This document shows, piece after piece, positions 24,051-33,004 of a stretch of DNA of 64,000 bases; positions within the stretch are counted from its first letter, which is position 1, and each line of letters begins with the position of its first letter. Location: assembly GCF_050337105.1 (NCBI RefSeq), contig NZ_JAKJSQ010000013.1, positions 1-64,000 on the forward strand. The letters run 5' to 3'. Made by a program: the position numbers and the translations under genes. This DNA comes from Aliivibrio_A kagoshimensis. GTDB taxonomy: Bacteria; Pseudomonadota; Gammaproteobacteria; Enterobacterales; Vibrionaceae. Below the pieces are notes generated by a model that saw only the letters and a list, made by a program, of their open reading frames with translations, did no database searches and was not told the DNA's origin.

Positions 24051-26288
24051 TCAATCGAAATAATCCGGCGAAAAGTCATCCACTTGAATCGCTATTTGAC
24101 GTAGTGCTTCTGCTTTTTCTATTTGCATCACTTCATCGTCCGTCAATACATTTGCCTCTTTGGCCAGTATTAACCTGTCACTCAACAACCCTTTACGTGG
24201 AATAATTCCATTAGCAGCGGCTTTAACCATCTTCTTTTCTAAAGATCGAATCTCATAGAGTGCGATAAATGCACGTTCCATAATGGCCACAGGATCACTC
24301 TCTTTCTCGCCGATGTAACATTGACTGGTTAATCGCTCACGATGCACGCCCGGTGTCATTAGGAGTGTCGCGATTTGGGTACATAATTCATCACCTGGCT
24401 CTTTATAGTGAATCCCCAACGGGAAAGTCAGTGTTCGTAACAGACGACCAACCCCTTTGGTTGGGAAGTTATTAAATGCGCCATCGAACGCAATTCCAGC
24501 TTGGTGTAAACAGTGTTGCAGTGCATAGTGAACGAACGGCAAGTCCGCTTGATGTCTGCCGTCATCCTCAAAACGTTTTAAAACGGCCGAGGCTAGATAG
24601 AGCTGGCTTAGCACATCCCCCAAGCGCGCCGATAACATTTCACGTCGCTTAAGATCCCCACCCAAACTCAGCATCGAGAAATCTGCAGTTACGGCTAGGG
24701 CACGACTTATTCTCGATAGCTGACGGTAGTAATCACTGGTTTCGCCACTCATTGGTGAGCGGTTGAAGCGTGATCGGGTAAAAGCATTCGTAATAGAAGA
24801 GAGCACATTTTTAACCGCAAACGAAATGTGCTTACTCAATAACTGATCAAATTGCGCTTCACCTTCTGCTTGGTCTGGGTTGGCTGCCGCCTCCATTTCA
24901 CCAAACACGTAAGGGTGACAACGAGTGGCACCTTGACCAAAGATCATCAAGTTACGGGTGAGTATATTGGCACCTTCTACGGTTATCGCGACTGGAACAC
25001 CATAATAGAGGTGGCCTAAATAGTTCTTTGGCCCCATCTGAATCGCCTTGCCTGCATGTATATCCATTGAGTCATTAAGAATGGTTCTGCCCATTTCAGT
25101 CATATGATATTTTGCAATGGCGGTGACAATTCCTGGCTTTTCTTTCATGTCTAACGACGTTGTCGTCAGGGTACGTGCTGCTTCCAACATGTAGGTAAAG
25201 CCCCCTATTCGACCCAGTGCTTTGCCCACACCTTCAAAGCGGCCGATTGACATACCAAACTGTTTTCTAACGTACGAGTAAGCCCCTGTGGTGCGCCCCG
25301 TTAAATGACCAATTGCGGTGCCTAATGCTGGCAATGAAATGCCACGACCTGCGGATAAACACTCCACCAACATACGCCAACCTCGGCCAGCGTACTCTTT
25401 ACCACCGATGATCCAATCGAGCGGAATAAACACATCGTTACCGCGTGTTGGGCCGTTCATAAAGGCAAGGTTAAGGGGATTATGTCGGTCACCAACCTCA
25501 ACACCTGGGTGATCGGTTGGAATCAATGCACAGGTAATACCCAGCTCTTTCTGATCCCCTAACAACCCTTCTGGATCATTCAATTTAAAGGCTAAACCAA
25601 GTACTGTGGAGACAGGAGCAAGGGTGATGTAGCGTTTATTCCACGATACATTAATCCCTAACACTTCTTCCCCTTCATACTCACCGTAACAGACGGTTCC
25701 GATATCAGGAATTCCTCCCGCATCAGATCCCGCTTCTGGACCGGTTAATGCAAAACAGGGAACATCCGTACCATCCGCTAATCTTGGTAACCAATACTCT
25801 TTCTGCTCTTTGGTACCGTAATGACTTAACAGCTCACCAGGGCCTAACGAATTGGGAACCATCACACTCACTGCTGCACTGATACTGCGCGTCGCAATCT
25901 TTGTTACTATGGTTGAGTTCGCTAATGCAGAGAACTCTCTACCACCATACTCTTTCGCAATGATTAGCGAAAAAAAGCGCTCATTTCGCAAGTAGCTCCA
26001 CACTTCTGGAGTCAGATCTTTATCGTTTTGCACTATCTGATGATCATCTAACATCACCAACAGTGTCTCTAATTCATTATCAATAAAGTGCTGCTCTTCA
26101 TCGCTCAATTTTGGCTTTGGGTACTGATGCAACACACTCCAGTCTGGATTCCCTGAGAACAGTTGCCCGTCCCACCAAACACTGCCCGCTTCCATCGCCT
26201 CTCGCTCGGTAGCAGATAGAGGAGGGAGTAGTTCCTTAAACATTTTAAATGTTGGATCACTGACAAAACGTTTTCGTAGAGTGGACAT
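24051..26288 (-). CDS. fadE: FadE-type acyl-CoA dehydrogenase
   Basis: 745 residues, in the range of the long FadE type (E. coli FadE 814) rather than the ~400-residue mammalian type. Seen: YGGREFSALANSTIVTKIAT, FALTGPEAGSDAGGIPDIG (flavin/substrate loop), EGANILTRNLMIFGQGA and a long C-terminal DUF1974-like extension. Catalyses the first step of fatty-acid beta-oxidation. It lacks the N-terminal membrane segment of E. coli FadE. Vibrios often carry more than one copy, so which this is cannot be said. AAAGGAAAGG precedes the ATG. A PsrA-like regulator gene lies 54 bases upstream in the same direction. Confidence 0.88.
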   Translation of the reverse strand: MSTLRKRFVSDPTFKMFKELLPPLSATEREAMEAGSVWWDGQLFSGNPDWSVLHQYPKPKLSDEEQHFIDNELETLLVMLDDHQIVQNDKDLTPEVWSYLRNERFFSLIIAKEYGGREFSALANSTIVTKIATRSISAAVSVMVPNSLGPGELLSHYGTKEQKEYWLPRLADGTDVPCFALTGPEAGSDAGGIPDIGTVCYGEYEGEEVLGINVSWNKRYITLAPVSTVLGLAFKLNDPEGLLGDQKELGITCALIPTDHPGVEVGDRHNPLNLAFMNGPTRGNDVFIPLDWIIGGKEYAGRGWRMLVECLSAGRGISLPALGTAIGHLTGRTTGAYSYVRKQFGMSIGRFEGVGKALGRIGGFTYMLEAARTLTTTSLDMKEKPGIVTAIAKYHMTEMGRTILNDSMDIHAGKAIQMGPKNYLGHLYYGVPVAITVEGANILTRNLMIFGQGATRCHPYVFGEMEAAANPDQAEGEAQFDQLLSKHISFAVKNVLSSITNAFTRSRFNRSPMSGETSDYYRQLSRISRALAVTADFSMLSLGGDLKRREMLSARLGDVLSQLYLASAVLKRFEDDGRHQADLPFVHYALQHCLHQAGIAFDGAFNNFPTKGVGRLLRTLTFPLGIHYKEPGDELCTQIATLLMTPGVHRERLTSQCYIGEKESDPVAIMERAFIALYEIRSLEKKMVKAAANGIIPRKGLLSDRLILAKEANVLTDDEVMQIEKAEALRQIAIQVDDFSPDYFD

Positions 26289-26342
26289 GTTCCTTTCCTT
26301 TTAATTCAATAATTCATTTGTCGTTATTAGGTTAATGCTGCA

Positions 26343-26975
26343 TTAAGGTGCTGAAACACCTGCAGATAAGTAAGGGATCAAAAAATCTATCATTGTTTCA
26401 GTATCTACTTTCCCACCAAAATCATTTTCAGCGATCTCTGTTAACGCCACACTTGAAGCCATCGAAAAGATGGTGGTACCCAGTGTGAAGTGCAATCGCC
26501 AGAAGAGCGTTTGTGGATCGAGGTTTGGATTGGCTCGAAAGACCGCTTGGGTAAAGTAGGAGAATACATTGGCGTATCGACTAGTAATAAACCAACGTAG
26601 ATGTCCCTGCACATCGGTATAACCGCGACCAATGAGCTGCATAAACATCGCTGCTCCTTTAGGTTTAAAGGTATCGAGCTCTAATAAAGGTTTTTTGATG
26701 CTTTGAAACACATCAAACATTGAAAATTGATCTTGGGCAAGCAGACGCTCTAGCTCTACTTCCAACTTGGGCATGAACTCATCTAAGTATTGCGCTAGTA
26801 CCGCTCTAACCAATGTTTTTTTATCACCGAAGTGGTAATTCACTGATGCTAAATTTACCTCAGCTTTGCTAGTGATGCTTCTTAGTGACGTATCATTAAA
26901 GCCATGCTCCGCAAACAATGTCTCTGCCGCATCGATGATTTTTTTCTTTGTTCTGCCTTTTTCTGACATTTTCAA
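26343..26975 (-). CDS. PsrA-like TetR-family regulator
   Basis: 210 residues. Helix-turn-helix at ~10-58 (IIDAAETLFAEHGFNDTSLR, then NLASVNYHFGDKKTLVRAVL). The C-terminal half, with LDTFKPKGAAMFMQLIGRG and FWRLHFTLGTTIFSM, resembles PsrA, a long-chain fatty-acid-responsive repressor that controls beta-oxidation genes in Pseudomonas, Shewanella and Vibrio. Genomic position beside a FadE-type gene fits. ATG at 26975 or 26969. A PsrA-type box lies just upstream of the start. Confidence 0.8.
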   Translation of the reverse strand: MKMSEKGRTKKKIIDAAETLFAEHGFNDTSLRSITSKAEVNLASVNYHFGDKKTLVRAVLAQYLDEFMPKLEVELERLLAQDQFSMFDVFQSIKKPLLELDTFKPKGAAMFMQLIGRGYTDVQGHLRWFITSRYANVFSYFTQAVFRANPNLDPQTLFWRLHFTLGTTIFSMASSVALTEIAENDFGGKVDTETMIDFLIPYLSAGVSAP

Positions 26976-26985
26976 TCAACCGTAT

Positions 26986-27000
26986 TAAACACTTGTTTGA
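26986..27000. promoter_or_regulatory. PsrA-type operator at the psrA-like promoter
   Basis: TAAACACTTGTTTGA: AAAC-N4-GTTTG, matching the published PsrA box (G/C)AAAC-N2-4-GTTT(G/C) except for the first base. It lies 11 bases before the gene's ATG, suggesting autoregulation. Confidence 0.6.
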
Positions 27001-27194
27001 AACTTTACAATCCATTAACAGAATTAACAAGTGATCGACATCATGAAATTAAGAAAGAATTAATAAAATCAGTTAAGATCTTGTTTTAAGTGATTATTTA
27101 TATTTAATTACAAAAAATATTAGTTAGAGGGGAACCAAATAGTGGGAGCGAGGTCATAGTAATACACTGCTTTTTCTTGATGAAAATTCAAGAG

Positions 27195-27226
27195 ACCCGC
27201 TCACTATATAGTTAGCGGGTTTTTCT
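27195..27226 (+). terminator. Orphan Rho-independent terminator (possible small RNA)
   Basis: ACCCGCT / AGCGGGT stem with an inner ACT-ATAT-AGT extension, followed by TTTTTCTTT on the + strand only. No + strand gene ends nearby: both flanking genes are on the - strand. A second hairpin (CTTGA / TCAAG, 27176-27192) precedes it. The most economical reading is a short + strand transcript in the 279-base gap. Confidence 0.7.
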
Positions 27227-27254
27227 TTATCTAAAGGGGAGTACATTTCAGTTC

Positions 27255-28382
27255 TTATTTCAACCTTTTCAAGACTTCCATAAGCAGTAAGATTCTTGGT
27301 TCAATTGAGTTGAGGATGAGATACTCTTTATCACTATGAAAACCCGCGCCCATCGGTCCAAACCCGTCAAGTGTTGTTGCACCAACATCCGCGGTAAAGT
27401 TACCATCAGATCCCCCCCCTGCATCTTCCCAACCATGAACAATCGATAACTTATCAGCCTCTTCACTTACAAGAGTAATCAGATCCTGCGTCTTCGCCGT
27501 TGGGATCATGGCTGGTTTAAATGCCAATCGTGAAACCGTCACACTGGCACCTTGCTCAAAAGGTTGTTCCGCCATTTGATTTAATTTTTCATGAATGGCC
27601 GCGGCTTCTTCATTATTCCAAAAACGGAGATCAACAATCGCTTTGGCGTAATCTGGTACGACATTGACCGCTAGCCCCCCTTCTATCACACCAACATTCA
27701 TTGTGGTGCCACTTTCAAGATTGACCATGTCTTTAATGGCTAATGACCAATGGCTCAATTCATAAATGGCTGATACCCCTTCAGCAAGGGCCGAACCAGC
27801 GTGGGAGGCTACCCCATGAAATTCTATCTGATACTTGGCATTCCCTTTACGCGAACGAATTAAATTACCGGTTGGTCTTGAGGCTTCACAGACTAAAACT
27901 TGACGACTTCGCCTAGCAAAAGATTGTATCCACTCTTTAGAGTATATTGAGCCTATCTCCTCATCACAATTGAGCAGAACCAGTATATTAAGGCCATTTC
28001 GGGTCTCTTCTTCTAAACTCTTCAATGCGTACCAAGCACTTAAAATGCCTGATTTCATATCCGTTACACCAGGCCCATAGGCATGTTTGTCATCCACACT
28101 CATTGGACGCTTCTCTGCAGTCCCTTCTAAGAACACGGTGTCCATATGGCCACTCAACATCACATCATAAAGCGTTGCGTTGGGGTTGTTGCTGATTTCA
28201 AGACAAGGACCCGCTTCAGGATGAAGTTGGTGACGCTTTACGGTAAAGCCTATCTGCTGATACAGAGTAGTGATAATATCAGCAACTGTTGCGATACCTT
28301 GTGGGGTATAACTGCCGCAATCAACATTGACGAGCGTTTCTAGGTTAGAGAGGTATTCGTTAAGATCAAACTGCAGAGCCAT
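27255..28382 (-). CDS. M20-family metallopeptidase
   Basis: 375 residues from ATG 28382, chosen for the AAGGAGAG seven bases upstream; an in-frame start at 28433 lacks one. Zinc-site motifs: SGHMDTVF (~70-77), YGPGVTDMKSG (~95-105), NCDEEIGS (~135-142, general base Glu) and GAGFHSDKEYL near the C-terminus. The dimerisation insert includes the conserved GVASHAGSA. It belongs to the carboxypeptidase G2/ArgE-like branch that cleaves an amide bond releasing an amino acid. The substrate cannot be predicted. Monocistronic. Confidence 0.87.
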   Translation of the reverse strand: MALQFDLNEYLSNLETLVNVDCGSYTPQGIATVADIITTLYQQIGFTVKRHQLHPEAGPCLEISNNPNATLYDVMLSGHMDTVFLEGTAEKRPMSVDDKHAYGPGVTDMKSGILSAWYALKSLEEETRNGLNILVLLNCDEEIGSIYSKEWIQSFARRSRQVLVCEASRPTGNLIRSRKGNAKYQIEFHGVASHAGSALAEGVSAIYELSHWSLAIKDMVNLESGTTMNVGVIEGGLAVNVVPDYAKAIVDLRFWNNEEAAAIHEKLNQMAEQPFEQGASVTVSRLAFKPAMIPTAKTQDLITLVSEEADKLSIVHGWEDAGGGSDGNFTADVGATTLDGFGPMGAGFHSDKEYLILNSIEPRILLLMEVLKRLK

Positions 28383-28679
28383 AATGCTCTCCTTAATCAA
28401 GCTATGAGTGATGAGTATCACTGGAGGAGGCAATAAAATGACACAAGCTAGGGGAGTCAGATCTGATGTAAATCAGATAATCAGTAACTATCTATAAATT
28501 GAATTTCCAATGATATTTTCACCTCCCTAACATTTATTTCTGTTTTATTGGAACCTATTGTAAATCGACGAGTCCTACTAAGAGTAACCGATAGCGAATT
28601 CCTTAATTTAGCAAGGCCGCCAAATTGTTTTTTATCTATCTGTTCAAACACTCTTTTTCATAGCCCTATGTTCTTTTTT

Positions 28680-28710
28680 AACCCAAACTTATTGTTTGGG
28701 TTTTTTTTTG
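28680..28710 (+). terminator. Orphan strong Rho-independent terminator (possible small RNA)
   Basis: AACCCAAAC-TTATT-GTTTGGGTT stem followed by a T-run on the + strand. No + strand gene precedes it (the nearest upstream gene is the - strand M20 peptidase), so it probably ends a small RNA starting somewhere in 28500-28620. Confidence 0.8.
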
Positions 28711-28839
28711 CCTAACGAACAAATGGGTCATATTCGACCCATTTATCGCTAATACCTTGTTTTCATTTTAATTCATAAAATAAGTCGTAACCAAGTAACG
28801 ACAAAAGGTCTGATAATTCACATTACTGCGCCATTTATA

Positions 28840-28854
28840 TGTAATAAGTTTACA
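28840..28854. promoter_or_regulatory. HexR-type operator upstream of GAPDH
   Basis: TGTAATAAGTTTACA, close to the HexR consensus palindrome TGTAATTAAATTACA in length and half-site sequence. It lies about 155 bases upstream of the GAPDH start; GAPDH genes are established HexR targets in Shewanella and Vibrio. Confidence 0.65.
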
Positions 28855-29008
28855 TTTGTAGCAAATATTTCACCGTTAATTTTCCTCGTTGAATAATTGA
28901 TCGTCCTTTACAATCCTTTGCAGAAACAGAAAACCTACAGAGTGATAATCTCTCACACGCCTACTACTACGTAAGCTGTAATCCACGATATTAAAGGAAT
29001 GATTGATA

Positions 29009-30454
29009 ATGAGTCCTGAACAATACCTAAATGATTGGCAAACTAGCCAGGCATCTGCCGAAGCCATGTCTCCATTACTTGGCATTCTCTACAGAGAATA
29101 TGGCGTTGAGCTGTCACTATTTGGACGTCAGCTTGTTAACGCATCGACCATCGATCTCATCAAAGCTCACCGAGTAGCTCGCCGTTTTACTGGCGAGAAT
29201 TTATCTCCAGAGCAAACGCTTGCATTAGTAAAAGTTTTGGTTCAAAAGAGCTTGTCACCATGTCGTTTAGATATTGGTCAATTAAGCTGGAGCTACTGGA
29301 AAGACAATACCGACGAAGAAGGCATAGAAGCTTTCATTAACAGTGAGCTTTCTGAAGTCATTGACAGCCAAAAAACCGTTGAGCCAAGAGATGTCGTTCT
29401 TTACGGTTTCGGTCGTATCGGTCGCCTCCTGGCTCGTATCCTCATTGAAAAAAGTGGACCCGGTTATCCGCTTCGCTTAAAAGGTATTGTGGTACGTGGT
29501 GGTAAGAAAGGTGATTTAGCTAAACGTGCTAGCCTTCTGCGTCGTGACTCAATTCATGGTCCATTTAACGGCAGTATTACTATTAACGAAGAGCGTAAAG
29601 CAATCATCGCTAATGGTAACTACATTCAAATGATCTACGCAAACTCACCTTCTGACATCGATTACACTGAGTTTGATATCCATAACGCACTTGTTGTTGA
29701 TAACACGGGTATCTGGCGTGACCGCGATAGCCTTGGTCAGCACTTAGCAGCAAAAGGAACTGAAAAAGTCCTTCTTACTGCTCCTGGTAAAGGCGACCTG
29801 AAGAACATTGTATTTGGTGTAAATGATTCTGATATTAAACAAGATGATCATATCATCTCAGCCGCAAGCTGTACCACCAATGCGATCACTCCAATACTGA
29901 AAGCAATGAACGATAAGTATGGTATTGAGTCTGGTCACATAGAAACTGTTCACTCATTCACCAATGATCAGAACTTGATTGATAACTTCCACTCTGGCGA
30001 CCGTCGTGGCCGTTCTGCTGCATTGAACATGGTATTAACTGAAACAGGTGCTGCAAAAGCCGTATCTAAAGCTCTACCAGAACTTGCTGGTAAGCTAACG
30101 GGCAACGCCATTCGTGTTCCTACACCAAATGTATCAATGGCTATTGCTAACTTGAATCTGACTAAAGAAGTCGATAAAGAGACGCTAAATGCTTACCTAC
30201 AAGATATGGCGCTTTATTCACCAATGTCTGGTCAGATTGATTACACGCAGTCGACTGAACTTGTCTCTACTGATTTAGTCGGTACGCGTTTTGCGGGTGT
30301 TGTTGATAGCTCAGCCACCATCGCTGAAGGACAACGTTGTGTTCTTTATATCTGGTACGATAACGAATTTGGTTACAGCTGCCAGGTTGTTCACTGTATG
30401 GAGCAGATGTTAGACGTACGTTACAAACAGTACCCTAGCGCTCATGAAGTGTAG
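29009..30454 (+). CDS. Long-form glyceraldehyde-3-phosphate dehydrogenase
   Basis: 481 residues from ATG 29009 (AAAGGA upstream; TTG 29003 is in frame). About 130 residues of N-terminal extension precede a normal GAPDH: NAD-binding VVLYGFGRIGRLLARIL, catalytic Cys in ISAASCTTNAITPI, HSFTNDQNLIDN, and the C-terminal YIWYDNEFGYSCQVVHCMEQM. Vibrio and Shewanella carry this ~480-residue form beside the usual ~331-residue GapA; it is usually taken to serve gluconeogenesis or an alternative route. The extension lacks any recognised domain. A HexR-like operator lies upstream and hexR itself is in this window. AT-rich promoter region. Confidence 0.85.
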   Translation: MSPEQYLNDWQTSQASAEAMSPLLGILYREYGVELSLFGRQLVNASTIDLIKAHRVARRFTGENLSPEQTLALVKVLVQKSLSPCRLDIGQLSWSYWKDNTDEEGIEAFINSELSEVIDSQKTVEPRDVVLYGFGRIGRLLARILIEKSGPGYPLRLKGIVVRGGKKGDLAKRASLLRRDSIHGPFNGSITINEERKAIIANGNYIQMIYANSPSDIDYTEFDIHNALVVDNTGIWRDRDSLGQHLAAKGTEKVLLTAPGKGDLKNIVFGVNDSDIKQDDHIISAASCTTNAITPILKAMNDKYGIESGHIETVHSFTNDQNLIDNFHSGDRRGRSAALNMVLTETGAAKAVSKALPELAGKLTGNAIRVPTPNVSMAIANLNLTKEVDKETLNAYLQDMALYSPMSGQIDYTQSTELVSTDLVGTRFAGVVDSSATIAEGQRCVLYIWYDNEFGYSCQVVHCMEQMLDVRYKQYPSAHEV

Positions 30455-30469
30455 ATAAACCACATAGAC

Positions 30470-30506
30470 AAAAGCCCCGCTCTATCACTAGAACGGGGCT
30501 TTTTTG
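30470..30506. terminator. Bidirectional terminator between GAPDH and nhaA
   Basis: AAAGCCCCG / CGGGGCTTT stem with a 14-base loop and T-run; A-run on the other side serves the convergent nhaA. Confidence 0.92.
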
Positions 30507-30523
30507 TTATTGCTTTTTTCCGT

Positions 30524-31672
30524 TTATTTAACCGCTTTCGGCAACGATAAATTCAGTAGTATGTAACCCATAACAGCAGCGGTTGTTGACCCTATCAATA
30601 TGCCCAGTCGAGCTAAGGTATCAAACTGCGCCGCGGTATCCCCAAAAGCAAGTGATGAGATAAATATCGACATCGTAAAGCCGATACCACATAACACCGA
30701 AACCGCAAAGATATGTTTAAAGTTAACCCCTTCTGGTAGGTGTGCTACACCTAACTTCACTGCAATCCAGCTGAATGAGAAGATACCCAGAGGTTTGCCC
30801 AGTAACAGACCTAATGCAACACCTAACGGCAGCATTGATGTCACATCAGACATTGAGATACCCTCAAGCGATATTCCCGCATTGGCAAACGCGAAGACTG
30901 GAAGAATGAAAAAGGCAACGTAAGGGTGCAACGCATGCTCAATTTTCTTCAGTGGTGACGCTTCACCTTTTTTCCCTCTAAGTGGTATCGCAAAACCAAT
31001 CACAACACCTGCTAACGTCGCATGAACACCTGATTGCAAAACGCTGAACCAAAGTATAAGGCCGACGACCACATACCAAGAGATTTTGGTAACCTCTTTC
31101 ATATTCATCATGAACAGTGCAGCTGTCGCTACAAACGCAACGGCAAGCGCAGACGTTGAAATATCGCTGCTGTAGAAAAAGGCAATAATAACAATAACAC
31201 CCAGGTCATCGATGATAGCCAGTGCCAGTAAAAACACTTTTAAACTCACAGGTACACGCTTTCCTAGAAGCGCCATAATACCAAGTGCAAAGGCAATATC
31301 TGTTGCCGCAGGAATCGCCCAACCGCCAAGTGCATCCATGTTTGCAAAATTAAACAGCACATAAACAAGTGCCGGTGCCAGCATGCCACCGACTGCGGCG
31401 ATCGCTGGGAATATAGCAGTCTCTTTAGATTTTAGAGCCCCTTCAAGTAACTCTCTTTTTACTTCAAGTCCGATAAGTAAGAAGAAGATAACCATTAAGC
31501 CATCGTTAACCCAGTGCAATATAGACAAGCCACCAACATAGGTATGCAAGAAAGAGTCGTAAAATGGGTATAGTGCAGAGTTAGCAGTCAGCATCGCAAT
31601 AGCCGCAGCAATCACAAGCATGATCCCACCTGCAGATTCTAATTTGAAAAAATCGCGAAAAACGTCACTCAT
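30524..31672 (-). CDS. nhaA: Na+/H+ antiporter NhaA
   Basis: 382 residues, twelve predicted helices. Seen: N-terminal FFKLESAGGIMLVIAAAIAM, HWVNDGLMVIFFLLIGLEVKRE, PAATDIAFALGIMALLG and AIIDDLGVIVIIAFFY, whose Asp pair (the DD of IIDDLG) forms the Na+/H+ exchange site. Typical length and order for NhaA. Exports Na+ or Li+ in exchange for protons, expected of a marine organism. ATG 31672 with AGGATGAGCC upstream. No nhaR regulator gene is adjacent. Confidence 0.94.
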   Translation of the reverse strand: MSDVFRDFFKLESAGGIMLVIAAAIAMLTANSALYPFYDSFLHTYVGGLSILHWVNDGLMVIFFLLIGLEVKRELLEGALKSKETAIFPAIAAVGGMLAPALVYVLFNFANMDALGGWAIPAATDIAFALGIMALLGKRVPVSLKVFLLALAIIDDLGVIVIIAFFYSSDISTSALAVAFVATAALFMMNMKEVTKISWYVVVGLILWFSVLQSGVHATLAGVVIGFAIPLRGKKGEASPLKKIEHALHPYVAFFILPVFAFANAGISLEGISMSDVTSMLPLGVALGLLLGKPLGIFSFSWIAVKLGVAHLPEGVNFKHIFAVSVLCGIGFTMSIFISSLAFGDTAAQFDTLARLGILIGSTTAAVMGYILLNLSLPKAVK

Positions 31673-31779
31673 GGCTCATCCTTTAAAATTATTATTTTGA
31701 TCACTCATCTGATTAACTAGTGATATAAATCAATATTAGTCACTAATTGAAAAAAGGAATAATCGATTGTTTAGATATG

Positions 31780-31802
31780 ATACCTCGGTAAAACCGAGGT
31801 AT
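31780..31802. terminator. Stem-loop between nhaA and the AttH-like gene
   Basis: Perfect ten-base stem ATACCTCGGT / ACCGAGGTAT, loop AAA. Downstream of the - strand AttH-like gene and upstream of nhaA; no long T-run. Confidence 0.65.
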
Positions 31803-31870
31803 TTGAGGATATAGTTAGGTATAGCCGTTCTTTATTCGGCGGCTGACGAGAAGCTAGATTGAGAAAAAGG

Positions 31871-32986
31871 TCAGTAACCTACTAATTCCATGAAACCTTT
31901 TGCTGTATGACTGCCTGATGCCCTAATAGGCCCTTCCCAGTATTCGACCAAAAAAGGTAACCACTGTTCTTCTCTTACCGGTTCCGTAATTAAATTGATT
32001 TCATGCCCTTTTATTTGAATTTTCCACCGAAGAGGTAACTCTTTTCCATTCTCAAGTTGAGTGTCAGACAAAGGGTTTAGAACAATGTCGTCACGATTTA
32101 ACACTACCTGTGTACCATCAGGTGACATGATAGAACCAAAGAAGTACGGCAACTGGTTTTCATGGCGGTATTGTGCAACCATCAGCGCTCTTCCATCATC
32201 CAAATGGAAAGAGAACCAATCCCACCCCTGCTGCTCTTTAACAAAGAGATCCGTAGACCATTCTCTATCAAGCCAGCCATCTCCAGCCACTTTAAAGACC
32301 TTATCTCCTAAGTTTAGGGTGCCACGAACTTTGACAAATGGGGTGCTAAAGTAGTGAGAGGCGATCGGCAACTGATCATGTTTTTTGCTGTAGCCTTTAT
32401 CACCTTGTAGGAATTCAGGCCCCTCTTTTCTGACCGCGAGATTGAGTTGAAAATCGTCGTTACCCGCCAGTATATTGCCAGGAAAAGGGGTTTGACCTAT
32501 GCCTTGCCAAGACCAGTCATCTATCCAAGCTCTAAATGGCTGGCCACTCACTCCTGCTTGGCCGATACCCCCTCGAGCAATACGTTGAGCCGTCCAACGT
32601 TGATTCTCGGAGGTAATGACAACATGCGCCATATAAATTTGTGGGTTTCTCCAACCTCTTGCTTTTCGATCATCTGTAGCTAACCGAAACAGTGTCCACT
32701 GGGCAGCAAACTCCTCACCCGATTCAGCCACTAAAGTGGCATTAAAATACCACCACTCGTTTTGATAATCCGGGTGTTCATCATAGTCTTTTGGTAACAC
32801 GATCTCTGTATCAGGTAAGACTGGCTCAAAGATAAACGAAGATTGCTTAGAAATAAGCACATTCATACTGTCAGAGTTATCGCGCTCGACACTCTCTTTT
32901 AACTGCAGTAGTGACAACAGCACACCAATGACCACAATAATCAGCCAAATGAGTTTAGTCGTGCGTTGTTGTTTTTGTTTAGTCAT
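31871..32986 (-). CDS. AttH/CrtC-like secreted lipocalin-fold protein
   Basis: 371 residues from ATG 32986. One N-terminal membrane segment (LIWLIIVVIGVLLSLLQL) acts as anchor or uncleaved signal. The body has HPDYQNEWWYFNATL (~60-75), a hallmark of the AttH/CrtC family (carotenoid hydratase-like lipocalin fold), and DGWLDREWSTDLFVKEQQGW, then DWFSFHLDDGR, the second signature. Despite the CrtC relation no carotenoid genes are nearby. It lies nine bases after the permease gene, forming an ATPase-permease-AttH operon resembling att genes of Agrobacterium. Role unknown. Confidence 0.82.
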   Translation of the reverse strand: MTKQKQQRTTKLIWLIIVVIGVLLSLLQLKESVERDNSDSMNVLISKQSSFIFEPVLPDTEIVLPKDYDEHPDYQNEWWYFNATLVAESGEEFAAQWTLFRLATDDRKARGWRNPQIYMAHVVITSENQRWTAQRIARGGIGQAGVSGQPFRAWIDDWSWQGIGQTPFPGNILAGNDDFQLNLAVRKEGPEFLQGDKGYSKKHDQLPIASHYFSTPFVKVRGTLNLGDKVFKVAGDGWLDREWSTDLFVKEQQGWDWFSFHLDDGRALMVAQYRHENQLPYFFGSIMSPDGTQVVLNRDDIVLNPLSDTQLENGKELPLRWKIQIKGHEINLITEPVREEQWLPFLVEYWEGPIRASGSHTAKGFMELVGY

Positions 32987-33004
32987 AAACGTCAATACTG
33001 TCCG

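Larger units (their letters stand above)
28383..29008. promoter_or_regulatory. Long intergenic region before the GAPDH gene
   Basis: 626 non-coding bases between the divergent M20 and GAPDH genes. It contains an orphan + strand terminator (28680-28710), a second inverted repeat, AAATGGGTC-ATATTC-GACCCATTT (28721-28744), and a HexR-type site (28840-28854). No open frame with a ribosome site was found. Confidence 0.6.

Noticed and set aside
28721..28744. Second hairpin after the orphan terminator as an additional terminator
   Set aside because: Perfect stem but no T-run on either strand; left as an inverted repeat only.
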